Program-made: the position numbers and the translations under genes
The notes under the pieces: generated by a model
Database searches by the model: none
What the model was told of the DNA's origin: nothing
Seen by the model: only the letters and a program-made list of their open reading frames with translations
NCBI RefSeq assembly: GCF_001431665.1
Contig: NZ_LLXV01000025.1
Span: 1 to 34,409, forward strand
DNA: 34,409 nucleotides
Origin: Stenotrophomonas beteli
GTDB lineage: Bacteria; Pseudomonadota; Gammaproteobacteria; Xanthomonadales; Xanthomonadaceae
Direction of reading: 5' to 3'
Shown: positions 1-7,977 of the stretch, one piece after another
Layout: every line of letters starts with the position of its first letter
Position numbering within the stretch: position 1 is the stretch's first letter

Positions 1-126
1 GGCCAGGGAGTCTGCAGGGTGGGGAGGTCAGGAACCGCGGCGCCCGTGCGGGGGCCACGGCGGTTTTCTCACTCGCGCCACGCGGCGCAGCGCCTGCCGG
101 GAAGGCGGGCAAGCAGGGGGCACAAC

Positions 127-3100
127 ATGTGGCACGCAGAGTCGATGCATCGCGACGCGATGCGCCATGGGCTCGGCCGTCGTTTCTGGGGCCACCTGGG
201 AGCAATCCTGCTGCTGGGCGCTACCCTCGCCCTGCCGGATATCGCACGCGCGGCGTGCCCAACGTTCACGCCGTCCAATGCCAGCGCGGGCTCGCCGATG
301 GCCGCCGGCAGCACCATCATCATCGACGCGTCCAGTTGCCAGGGCGTCGCCGGCTTCGGCATCGGCGATGTGACCACGCCGGCCAGCAACGGGACGGCCA
401 CCGTCACCAGCCATGCCGCCTCGAAGATCTCCTATGCCCACAGCGGCAACGGATCGACCACCGACACCTTTGCGTTCGACGACGGTACCGGCTCGCACTC
501 TGTGCTGGTCACCGTGTACATCCAGGCCGCCGCATCGCCGATCACGATTTCGCCGGCCACCGTGCCTGGCGGAACGGTGGGCACGCCCTATGCCGGTGCC
601 ACGCTGAGTGGCAGTGGTGGCACCGCGCCTTACAGCTATGCCGTCACTTCCGGTGCACTGCCGACCGGACTGACGTTGAGTACCGGTGGCGTGCTGTCCG
701 GCACGCCGACCACGCAGGGCTCCTTCGCGTTCTCGGTCACCGCGACCGATAACACTGCAGGCACGCCGCTCACCGGCACCGCCAGCTATTCGGTCACGAT
801 CGCCGCACCGACCATCAGCGTGACCAACGCACCCGGCCCTGCGGTGATCGGTACACCGTACTCGTTCACCTTGACCGGTGCCGGCGGCACGGCGCCCTAC
901 AGCTACCTCCTGGACGGTGGCACCACCCTGCCGGCCGGGCTGGTACTGGCCAGCAACGGCACCATCAGCGGCACGCCCACGGCATTGGGCCTGAAGAACT
1001 TCACCGTGCGCATCACCGACAGCAGCACGCCGACGCCGTTCTTCTCGGCGGCCAACCTGTCGATCAACGTGCAGAACGTCCTTCCGCCAGTGGCCGGCGC
1101 GGTCAGCGCCACCGTGGCCCATGGCAGCAGCAACAACCCGATCACCCTGAGCCTCTCCGGCGGCACGGCCACCTCGGTCGCAGTCGCCAGCGCGGCCACG
1201 CACGGCACGGCGACCGCCAGCGGCACCAGCATCACCTACACGCCCACCGCAAGCTATTCCGGCCCGGACAGCTTCACCTACACCGCCACCAATGCCGGCG
1301 GTACCTCGGCACCCGCCACTGTGACCCTCACTGTATCGCCGGCCACCATCATCTACGCGCCATCCAGCCCGGCAGCGGGCACGGTCGGGCTGGCCTACAG
1401 CCAGTCGCTGGCCGGCGCCAGCGGCGGCACGTCGCCGTACAGCTACTCGATCACCAGCGGCAGCCTGCCGCCTGGCATCACCCTGGCCAGCAACGGCACG
1501 CTGTCCGGCACCGCCAGCGCCAACGGCACCTTCAATTTCACCGTGCGCGCCACCGACAGCAGCACCGGCACCGGGCCGTTCAATGCCACCAGCGGCACGC
1601 TGGCGTTGACCATTGCCGCAGCAACGCTCTCCTATGCACCGGCCAACCCACCGGCGGCGACGGTCGGCGCGGCCTACAGCCAGTCGCTGGCCAACGCCAG
1701 CGGAGGCGTCGCGCCGTACACCTACACGATTGCATCGGGCAGCCTGCCGCCGGGCATCACCCTGTCCGCCAACGGCACCCTGTCGGGCACGCCGAGCGCC
1801 GGCGGCAGCTTCAACTTCACGGTAACGGTGACCGACAGCAGTGGTGGCAGCGGACCCGTCAGCGCCACCAGTGGCCCGGTGCTGCTGACGGTGAATGCAC
1901 CGACGATCACCCTCACCCCGCCCACTCTGCCGGCGGCCAGTGCCGGTGTCGTCTACAACCAGAACCTGACGGCCGCCGGCGGCAGCGGCACCTACACGTA
2001 TGCGGTGACGGCAGGCACCTTGCCGGCAGGCATCACCCTGTCCAGTGCAGGCGTGATCAGCGGTACGCCGACGGCTGCGGGCACCTTCCCGCTGACGATC
2101 ACCGCCACCGACAGCAGTGGCGGCAGCGGCCCCTACACCGGCAGCCAGCTCTACATCCTCAACGTGAGTGCGCCGTCGCTGACACTGACGCCGCCGGCGG
2201 GCACCCTCTCCGGCACGGCCGGCGCACCGTTGAACGTCCCCTTCAGCGCGGGCAATGGCACAGCGCCGTACCTCTTCGAGATCAGCGCGGGTGCATTGCC
2301 CAACGGCGTGACCCTGTCGCCGACCGGTACGTTGTCCGGCTCGCCGACGGTGTCCGGTCTTTTCATCTTCTCGGTGCGCGTCACCGACAGCACCACCGGT
2401 ACCGGCGCACCCTTCTCGGTGACCAGCCCCTATACGCTGGCGGTGTCGGCACCGACTGTCCTGGTCGATCCGACCACGCTGCCGGCGGCGACGGGGGGCG
2501 TGGCCTACTCGCAGACGATTACGGCCAGCGGTGGCAACGGCACCTATACCTTCAGCCTTAGCAGTGGCGCGCTGCCGGCCGGCATGAGCGTCAACAGCGC
2601 AGGCGTGCTGTCGGGCACGCCGACCGCGGCCGGCACCTTCAACTTCACCGTGCTGGCCACCGACGGCAATGGCTTCACCGGCAGCCGCGGCTATTCCCTG
2701 CTGGTCAATGCGCCGACCATCACGCTGGCCCCGGTCACGCTGCCGGGTGGCTCGGGCGGCGTGCCTTACGGCCAGACGCTGACCGCGAGCGGTGGTGTCG
2801 GCAGCTACACCTACAGCCTGTCGGCGGGCGCACTGCCGCCGGGCATCGCGTTGAGCAGCGCCGGCATCCTCAGTGGCGTACCCAACACCACCGGCAACTT
2901 CAACTTCACCGTCACCGCCACCGACAGCGCCGGCTTCACCGGCAGCCAGGCCTATACCGTGACGGTGAACGCGCCGACGATCACGATCGCGCCGGCGACG
3001 TTGCCCGCACTCACCGGCAGCATCGCCTTCAGCCAGCCGCTCAGCGCCAGCGGCGGCAATGGTGGCTACACCTACAGCCTGACCGCCGGCACGTTGCCGC

Positions 3101-5445
3101 CGGGCATTGCCCTGAGCAGTGCCGGCCTGATCAGCGGCACGCCGACCACCCTCGGCAACTACAGCTTCACCGTGCGCGTCACCGATGGCTTCGGCTTCAC
3201 CGGCAACCAGGCCTATACCGTGACCGTGAACGCGCCGGCCATCGTGTTCGTGCAGACCACGTTGCCAGGCGGGCAGGTGGCGGTGGCCTACAGCCAGGCC
3301 GTCAGCGCAGGCGGTGGCAGCGGCAGCTTCACCTACAGCCTCAGCGCCGGCGCGTTGCCGCCGGGCATCGCGCTCAGCAGCGCTGGCGCCATCAGCGGTA
3401 CGCCCACCGCCGCCGGCAGCTACAGCTTCACCCTCACCGCCACCGACAGCTTCGGCTTCAGCGGCAGCCAGCCGTTCACGGTGGGCATCAACCAGCCGGT
3501 ACCGGTGGTGGTGAACGATGCAGCCACCACGCCGGCCAATGCAACGGCCAGCATCGAGGTCACCGCCAACGACACCGGCCCGATCACCAGCATTGCCATC
3601 GCTCAGGCACCGTCGCACGGCACGGCCACGGTCAATGGGCTCAACGTGGCGTATGCGCCGGCCAGCAACTTCTTCGGCAACGACAGCTTTACCTACATCG
3701 CCACCGGACCAGGGGGCACCTCGGTGGCGGCTACGGTCAGCGTCGCCGTGACGCCGTTGGCGGTGCCGGTGGCGGCAGCGCAGAGTGCGACGGTACTGGC
3801 CGGGCAGTCGGTGACCGTGCAGGCCGAGGCCGGGGCGATCAATGGCCCGTTCACTGCGCTCACCATCAGCCGCGCACCCTCGTCCGGCACCGCGGTGGTG
3901 CAGGGCGGCAGCATCGTCTACAGCGCCGATGCCGATGCCTCCGGCGTGGTGGATTTCGAGTACACGCTCAGCAATCCATTCGGCGCGTCGGCACCCGCGC
4001 GGATCAGCGTGACGGTCAACCCACGGCCGGTGGCCCCCGCGCTCACCGCCACCGCCATTGCCGGGCGCGTGGTCAATGTGGATCTCACCTCCAGCGCGCG
4101 CGGTGGCCCATTCACCGCCGCAGCCGTGGTCTCGGTGTCGCCGGCCGATGCAGGCAGCGCCACCATCACCGCCAGCGGTGCCGGCTATACGCTGGCGTTT
4201 ACCTCGGCGGCGACCTTCGGTGGTGCGGTGCGCATCACCTATACGCTCAGCAACGCGTACGCCACGTCGGCGCCGGGCACGGTAGATGTGATGGTCAAGC
4301 CGCGCAGCGATCCCTCGCGTGATGCCGAAGTGCTGGGCGTGCTGGAGGCGCAGGCCGAAGGTGCGCGGCGCATGGCCATCGGTCAGATCAACAACTTCCA
4401 GCGCCGCCTGGAAAGCCTGCGCGCGGGCGGGGCTGCTGCCGGCTTCAGCAACGGCATCACCTTCAGTTCGGCCAGCAGCCAGCGCCGTACGCAGCAGGAC
4501 GATCTGCTGCGCAAGGGCATCGGCGCCAGCGGCGAAGCGTTGTCGATGATCGACGAACCGGTGTTGCAGGGCAGTGTCGCGCCCGCCGCCGGCACCACCG
4601 CCGCCGAGGGCTTCGCGTTCTGGACCGGCGGTGCGGTCAACTTCGGCACGCTCAAGCCCGGCGCCAGCAGCAACGGCATCGATTTCACCACCTCCGGCGT
4701 CAGCCTGGGTGCCGACCGGCAGATGAGTCCGTCGCTCAGCCTCGGCGCCGGCCTGGGCTATGGCCACGATGCCTCGGATATCGGCCGCAATGGCAGCCGC
4801 AGCACCGTGGACGGCTACAGCGTGGCCGCCTACGGCAGCTTCCATCCGGAAGGCGGGTTCTACGTGGATGGCCTGCTCGGCTACCAGTGGCTGAAGTTCG
4901 ACGCGCGTCGCTTCATCACCGACAACGGCAACACCGCCTACGGCAGCCGCGATGGCACGCAGTGGTTCGCTTCGTTCTCCACCGCCTACCAGCATCGCCG
5001 CGATACCCTGCTGCTGACGCCGTATGGCCGCCTGGATCTGGCACGCGCCACGCTGGATGGCTACCGCGAGCATGGCGACGAGGTGTATGCGCTCGACTAC
5101 CAGCGGCAGACGGTCAACACCAGCACTGCCACCGCCGGCGTGCTGGCGCAGTGGCTGGTGAAGCGCGACTACGGTATGTGGACGCCGCAGCTGCGCGCCG
5201 AGTTCGGCCACGACATGCACGGCTCCAGCCAGGCCTTCATGCGCTATGTGGACCTGATGTCCGGACCGGTCTACCGCGCCACGCTTGATCGCCAGTCGCG
5301 CAACCACACGCTGCTGGGTGCTGGCATCGGCCTGCAGACGCTGAAGGGCTGGACGTTGCGTGCCGAGTACCAGAACCAGCTCGACAGCAGCAGCGGTGAC
5401 AACCAGGGCATCCAGATCAGCGTGCAGAAGACGCTGCCGCCGTGA
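127..5445 (+). CDS. Ig-repeat autotransporter adhesin (type Va secretion)
   Basis: A predicted 1772-residue self-secreted surface protein. The chosen ATG follows a G-rich stretch (116-120) and gives a long signal peptide: a basic n-region, then a hydrophobic core ending in A-R-A at about residue 40. An upstream in-frame start at 19 only adds low-complexity sequence. Next come a Big-type Ig domain (to about 134), ten putative-Ig (He_PIG) repeats with the signature LPxGxxLxxxGxxSGTP, interrupted once by a Big-type domain, then three more Big-like domains (about 1120-1400). A short helical linker leads to a C-terminal autotransporter beta-barrel (about 1490-1772) with alternating aromatic and Gly-rich strands. 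The C-terminus, KTLPP, lacks the usual terminal Phe or Trp. The family is known to display passenger domains for adhesion or aggregation; the ligand is unknown. A nearly full-length antisense frame is a composition artefact. Confidence 0.9.
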   Translation: MWHAESMHRDAMRHGLGRRFWGHLGAILLLGATLALPDIARAACPTFTPSNASAGSPMAAGSTIIIDASSCQGVAGFGIGDVTTPASNGTATVTSHAASKISYAHSGNGSTTDTFAFDDGTGSHSVLVTVYIQAAASPITISPATVPGGTVGTPYAGATLSGSGGTAPYSYAVTSGALPTGLTLSTGGVLSGTPTTQGSFAFSVTATDNTAGTPLTGTASYSVTIAAPTISVTNAPGPAVIGTPYSFTLTGAGGTAPYSYLLDGGTTLPAGLVLASNGTISGTPTALGLKNFTVRITDSSTPTPFFSAANLSINVQNVLPPVAGAVSATVAHGSSNNPITLSLSGGTATSVAVASAATHGTATASGTSITYTPTASYSGPDSFTYTATNAGGTSAPATVTLTVSPATIIYAPSSPAAGTVGLAYSQSLAGASGGTSPYSYSITSGSLPPGITLASNGTLSGTASANGTFNFTVRATDSSTGTGPFNATSGTLALTIAAATLSYAPANPPAATVGAAYSQSLANASGGVAPYTYTIASGSLPPGITLSANGTLSGTPSAGGSFNFTVTVTDSSGGSGPVSATSGPVLLTVNAPTITLTPPTLPAASAGVVYNQNLTAAGGSGTYTYAVTAGTLPAGITLSSAGVISGTPTAAGTFPLTITATDSSGGSGPYTGSQLYILNVSAPSLTLTPPAGTLSGTAGAPLNVPFSAGNGTAPYLFEISAGALPNGVTLSPTGTLSGSPTVSGLFIFSVRVTDSTTGTGAPFSVTSPYTLAVSAPTVLVDPTTLPAATGGVAYSQTITASGGNGTYTFSLSSGALPAGMSVNSAGVLSGTPTAAGTFNFTVLATDGNGFTGSRGYSLLVNAPTITLAPVTLPGGSGGVPYGQTLTASGGVGSYTYSLSAGALPPGIALSSAGILSGVPNTTGNFNFTVTATDSAGFTGSQAYTVTVNAPTITIAPATLPALTGSIAFSQPLSASGGNGGYTYSLTAGTLPPGIALSSAGLISGTPTTLGNYSFTVRVTDGFGFTGNQAYTVTVNAPAIVFVQTTLPGGQVAVAYSQAVSAGGGSGSFTYSLSAGALPPGIALSSAGAISGTPTAAGSYSFTLTATDSFGFSGSQPFTVGINQPVPVVVNDAATTPANATASIEVTANDTGPITSIAIAQAPSHGTATVNGLNVAYAPASNFFGNDSFTYIATGPGGTSVAATVSVAVTPLAVPVAAAQSATVLAGQSVTVQAEAGAINGPFTALTISRAPSSGTAVVQGGSIVYSADADASGVVDFEYTLSNPFGASAPARISVTVNPRPVAPALTATAIAGRVVNVDLTSSARGGPFTAAAVVSVSPADAGSATITASGAGYTLAFTSAATFGGAVRITYTLSNAYATSAPGTVDVMVKPRSDPSRDAEVLGVLEAQAEGARRMAIGQINNFQRRLESLRAGGAAAGFSNGITFSSASSQRRTQQDDLLRKGIGASGEALSMIDEPVLQGSVAPAAGTTAAEGFAFWTGGAVNFGTLKPGASSNGIDFTTSGVSLGADRQMSPSLSLGAGLGYGHDASDIGRNGSRSTVDGYSVAAYGSFHPEGGFYVDGLLGYQWLKFDARRFITDNGNTAYGSRDGTQWFASFSTAYQHRRDTLLLTPYGRLDLARATLDGYREHGDEVYALDYQRQTVNTSTATAGVLAQWLVKRDYGMWTPQLRAEFGHDMHGSSQAFMRYVDLMSGPVYRATLDRQSRNHTLLGAGIGLQTLKGWTLRAEYQNQLDSSSGDNQGIQISVQKTLPP
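529..3490 (+). repeat. Tandem Ig-domain repeats inside the autotransporter
   Basis: Ten units of about 250-280 bp encode He_PIG-type Ig folds: two at about 529-1074 and eight at about 1335-3490. Each carries the pattern GGxxxYxYxxxxGxLPxGxxLxxxGxxSGTPxxxGxxxFxVxxTD. The last four units (about 2460-3490) are the most alike at protein and DNA level, which suggests recent duplication. The array could change copy number by recombination. Confidence 0.85.
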
Positions 5446-5569
5446 TCGATGCCGCGGCGGCGGCCTGGTGGTCGCCGCCGCGCGCCGCCGGTATCCGTAC
5501 AATCGTGTCTCCGGTCGGTGCGCAACGTGCGTCTGCGCCGGGTATCGAATGGACGGAACAGGACAGGGA

Positions 5570-6244
5570 ATGAAGATTCGAGCGATTGCGATGTCATCGA
5601 TGGTCGCGCTGCTGGCGGCGTGCGGGCAGGCAGCGGAAAAGGACGTCGAAACGACGCCTGCGGCTGCCCCCGCCGCATCCGCCGCACTACCGGCTGCCCC
5701 CGCCACCGTGGCCGGGAACGAAGCGTCCATCGAAGCAGGCGTGGACCCTGCGGTGTGGGACAACGAAGGCGAGCCGGACGCCCAGGGCGCCGGCGGCGAA
5801 CTGACCTGCCAGGACAACCCGCTGGCGACCCATTTTTTCACCCTGGTCGGCGGCAACACGGTGGACGACTGCGGCCGCGCGGACCCGAAGGTCCTGGCCG
5901 CATTCGATGCATTGATGAAGGGTACGCAGGACGCCGAATCCGCCGGCAAGGACGTCGCGTCGCTGCGCGAACGCCTGCTGAGCGGGCCCAGTGGGCCGGG
6001 TGAGCTGCGGGTGCTGCAGGGCGAACCCTGGTGGTTCTACACCGCCTGCCAGGCCCACGATTGCCCCGGCACTGCGTTGGCGATGCTGTACTCGCCCACG
6101 CAGGCGACGATGGTCGGTCGCCTCACCGCGCGCTGCAAGGTGTGGTGGCTGGGCGAGCCGAGCGCCGAACAACGCGCGCTGATCGAGCGCGAACGGCCGC
6201 TGGACGAAGCGTTGCTGAAGGACGAAGGCGATACCTGCGAGTAA
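5570..6244 (+). CDS. Ivy-like lysozyme-inhibitor lipoprotein
   Basis: A 224-residue predicted lipoprotein: a basic start, a short hydrophobic segment and the lipobox LLAAC at about residues 13-17, followed by an Ala/Pro-rich linker. The folded part contains C-Q-A-H-D-C, followed by a segment of the form A-M-L-Y-S-P-T-Q-A-T-M-V-G. This matches the Ivy (inhibitor of vertebrate lysozyme) layout, where the CKPHDC loop plugs the c-type lysozyme active site. Further cysteines at both ends of the domain suggest extra disulfides. Classical Ivy is soluble and periplasmic, so lipid anchoring would be a variation more like PliC/MliC. The ATG at 5570 has AGGA at 5560-5563; an in-frame ATG at 5549 is the alternative. 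It lies 124 bp after the autotransporter, on the same strand. The Ivy call rests on motif recognition only. Confidence 0.72.
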   Translation: MKIRAIAMSSMVALLAACGQAAEKDVETTPAAAPAASAALPAAPATVAGNEASIEAGVDPAVWDNEGEPDAQGAGGELTCQDNPLATHFFTLVGGNTVDDCGRADPKVLAAFDALMKGTQDAESAGKDVASLRERLLSGPSGPGELRVLQGEPWWFYTACQAHDCPGTALAMLYSPTQATMVGRLTARCKVWWLGEPSAEQRALIERERPLDEALLKDEGDTCE

Positions 6245-6254
6245 TCCGCAGCCC

Positions 6255-6271
6255 GGCGCGCGGCGCGCGCC
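6255..6271. terminator. GC hairpin between convergent genes
   Basis: A 7-bp perfect stem (GGCGCGC with GCGCGCC) around a 3-nt loop lies 10 bp after the lipoprotein stop, in the 88-bp gap before the convergent gene ending at 6333. There is no U-tract, so at best it is a weak or factor-assisted terminator. Confidence 0.3.
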
Positions 6272-6332
6272 AGCTCAGTCCTCCGGCCGCATCCGCGTGC
6301 CGATCTGCGCGTTCTGAGTGCAAACGGAACGG

Positions 6333-6674
6333 TCAGATCAGATACCGAACGACGTGCCCGTGACCGACCACGCGTGCACCCTCGCATATCTCAACAGAGG
6401 CACCCGGCTGCAGTGCCGCATACGAAACGGCAGGCGCATAAACCAGCGTGGCCATGGCAGTCAGCGGACGCCCAACCGGGAAAACAGTGTCGGCGCCCAC
6501 GAACGCAACGCCCAGCAGCGTGTCATCGGGCGGCACGCGCAGATGCGGCCGATAGCCGTTGGCCGATGCCGGTTGAGAGCGCCCACCTTGTTCCGGAGCG
6601 AGGAACGTGAGCTCAAGCTCTACGCGTCGCTCCGGCGTCGGGCTATCTGCCTGCGCTGCGCTCGTCCTTTTCAT
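6333..6674 (-). CDS. Free-standing EF-Tu domain III-like protein
   Basis: A 113-residue protein that follows the third beta-barrel domain of EF-Tu almost end to end. It has a V-E-L-E-L-T-F-L start, the E-x-G-G-R-S loop, G-Y-R-P-H-L-R (EF-Tu G-Y-R-P-Q-F), a central strand region, and the closing E-G-A-R-V-V-G-x-G-x-V (EF-Tu E-G-G-R-T-V-G-x-G-V-V). No GTPase domain is present. In EF-Tu this domain contacts tRNA and EF-Ts; what the isolated domain does is unknown. The ATG at 6674 lies inside the end of the upstream transpeptidase gene (32-bp overlap), so the two are probably co-transcribed and translationally coupled. A longer frame reaching 6956 is only the transpeptidase read out of frame. Confidence 0.72.
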   Translation of the reverse strand: MKRTSAAQADSPTPERRVELELTFLAPEQGGRSQPASANGYRPHLRVPPDDTLLGVAFVGADTVFPVGRPLTAMATLVYAPAVSYAALQPGASVEICEGARVVGHGHVVRYLI

Positions 6675-7383
6675 CTTTACCCTGTCCCTCGCCGCGGCTC
6701 TGCGCGAACTCGGGGAACGTCTTCGCGATCGAATCCCTGTCCGGCAGGATGTAGAACACACCGCCCTTCTGGAACGTGGACGCCACGATCTGCTCGTAGA
6801 ACGTGGCGGAAACATTGATGCAGCCGTGGGTGACGCGGTTGTCGTCGGGCGAGGGCGAGGCCAGCCGTTCGGCGCGCTTCTCTTTCGGCGTGCCCGGCGG
6901 CAGCGGGTGCAGCGAGACCGCCGAATCGTAGTCCACCCACAGCACGCGTCCGGCATCGTCGGAAGGGCCGTAGCCGCCGATGAAGCGGCCGGCAGGCGTG
7001 GTGCGGTCGTGGCCGGGAATCGCGCTCAGTGCGAGCTTGGCAACGCCGGGTGCGGAATGGTCGCCGATGGCCGAACCGAACAGGGCCGGGGCGGCGCCGC
7101 GCAGTTTGCCGTCACCGCCGAACACCAGCACCTGTGCTGCGGCCTTGTCCATCACAGCGAACGGGTACCCCTGGTTGTCCTTGCTGGCGACGACCCAGCC
7201 GGCCAGTTCGATGACCGTCTCCGATACGCCCTGGTCCTGCGGCAGTTCATCGATGGCGGCGGGGTGTGCAGGTGCGTCGTCCTTCGCATCCTTTGCGTTG
7301 GCTATGCCACTGCACGCGACGGCCAGCGCCATGGCCAGTGCGGCGTGCAGGGCGCGGCGTGCAGGGGAGGAGGAAGTACGAAT
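6643..7383 (-). CDS. Secreted L,D-transpeptidase (ErfK/YbiS/YcfS/YnhG family), probable AUU start
   Basis: A periplasmic L,D-transpeptidase domain protein of about 246 residues. The catalytic signature H-G-C-I-N-V-S (family H-G-x3-C/HGC type) is clear, preceded by a T-P-A-G-R-F segment typical of the fold. The family makes 3-3 peptidoglycan cross-links or attaches Lpp-type lipoproteins to peptidoglycan; an Lpp-like gene lies directly upstream. The start is unusual. A strong AAGGAG (minus strand, 7396-7391) sits 7 nt before an in-frame ATT at 7383-7381, which begins an ideal signal peptide (basic R-T-S-S-S-P-A-R-R, hydrophobic core, A-N-A cleavage). There is no suitable ATG or GTG. A TTG at 7404 would place the same AAGGAG inside the coding region. 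The C-terminal tail is highly charged. The family call is firm; the start is inference. Confidence 0.87.
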   Translation of the reverse strand: MRTSSSPARRALHAALAMALAVACSGIANAKDAKDDAPAHPAAIDELPQDQGVSETVIELAGWVVASKDNQGYPFAVMDKAAAQVLVFGGDGKLRGAAPALFGSAIGDHSAPGVAKLALSAIPGHDRTTPAGRFIGGYGPSDDAGRVLWVDYDSAVSLHPLPPGTPKEKRAERLASPSPDDNRVTHGCINVSATFYEQIVASTFQKGGVFYILPDRDSIAKTFPEFAQSRGEGQGKDEKDERSAGR

Positions 7384-7421
7384 GGGACAGCTCCTTGCAT
7401 GCAATCATCGGTGGAAGGATG

Positions 7422-7445
7422 CCAGTGGCCGGCGAAGGCCACTGG
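7422..7445. terminator. Stem-loop between lpp-like and transpeptidase genes
   Basis: A perfect 9-bp inverted repeat (CCAGTGGCC with GGCCACTGG) around a 6-nt loop lies 42 bp past the Lpp-like stop and upstream of the transpeptidase. No U-tract follows on the minus strand. It could attenuate read-through or protect a short abundant lpp-like transcript. Confidence 0.4.
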
Positions 7446-7486
7446 TTCCCGGTACGGATGTGGATCAATTCAAACGGTGGGAGCGG

Positions 7487-7759
7487 TTACCCGCGCGGCT
7501 TGCGGCCGGCCGGAGCCCTTTCAAGCTGCTGCACGCGGCCTTCAATCTGGTCCAGACGCTGGTTGGCCTGCTGTGCGGACTGGTTGGCGGATTCAGCGCT
7601 CTGTGCGGCGCCCTGCACCTTTACATCGAGCTGGTCGAGGCGCGAGTTGATGGTGGCAAACTCGTTCTTGTAAGACGCACAGGCGCCAAGGCTGACGGTT
7701 GCGATGAGCGCTACAGCAAGTGCGCGGGCCGTCTTCATGTGTTGCGGGTTCAGGTTCAT
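7487..7759 (-). CDS. Lpp/OprI-like small outer membrane lipoprotein
   Basis: A 90-residue lipoprotein. The ATG at 7759 has a strong AAGGAGGG Shine-Dalgarno (7767-7774). The signal peptide ends in the lipobox S-L-G-A-C at about residues 23-27. The mature part is a continuous amphipathic helix with the 7-residue periodicity of Lpp (A-S-Y-K-N-E-F-A-T-I-N-S-R-L-D-Q-L-D), rich in Gln, Ala and Ser, as expected for a trimeric coiled coil. E. coli Lpp ends in the Lys that is bound to peptidoglycan; this protein ends R-K-P-R-G, so any covalent link would need the internal Lys or processing. The transpeptidase gene downstream is a plausible partner. The fold call is firm; attachment is inference. Confidence 0.85.
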   Translation of the reverse strand: MNLNPQHMKTARALAVALIATVSLGACASYKNEFATINSRLDQLDVKVQGAAQSAESANQSAQQANQRLDQIEGRVQQLERAPAGRKPRG

Positions 7760-7977
7760 TGCACTCCCTCCTTCGTCTGGGGAAGCTGGAATATAGCGGC
7801 GTTTGTTCCCCAGGCTGACAAGCGCTTTCAGCTGGAATTGGAAGACGTGGAAGGGCTGTGAAATATGTCCGTCAGCAAAGCTTAACGAGTGAGATCAGGC
7901 GAGCGGGTCCGCACCCAGGCGGCGGCCTTGTGGTTGCTCGAATCGCCCAATTCATCAGCCTGAAGACGCCGTCACTT

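Noticed and set aside
28..5949. 1973-residue minus-strand open frame opposite the autotransporter
   Set aside because: It mirrors the repeat gene, is Arg/Gly/Ala-rich without domains, and has no ribosome site. High GC and codon bias keep the antisense frame open.
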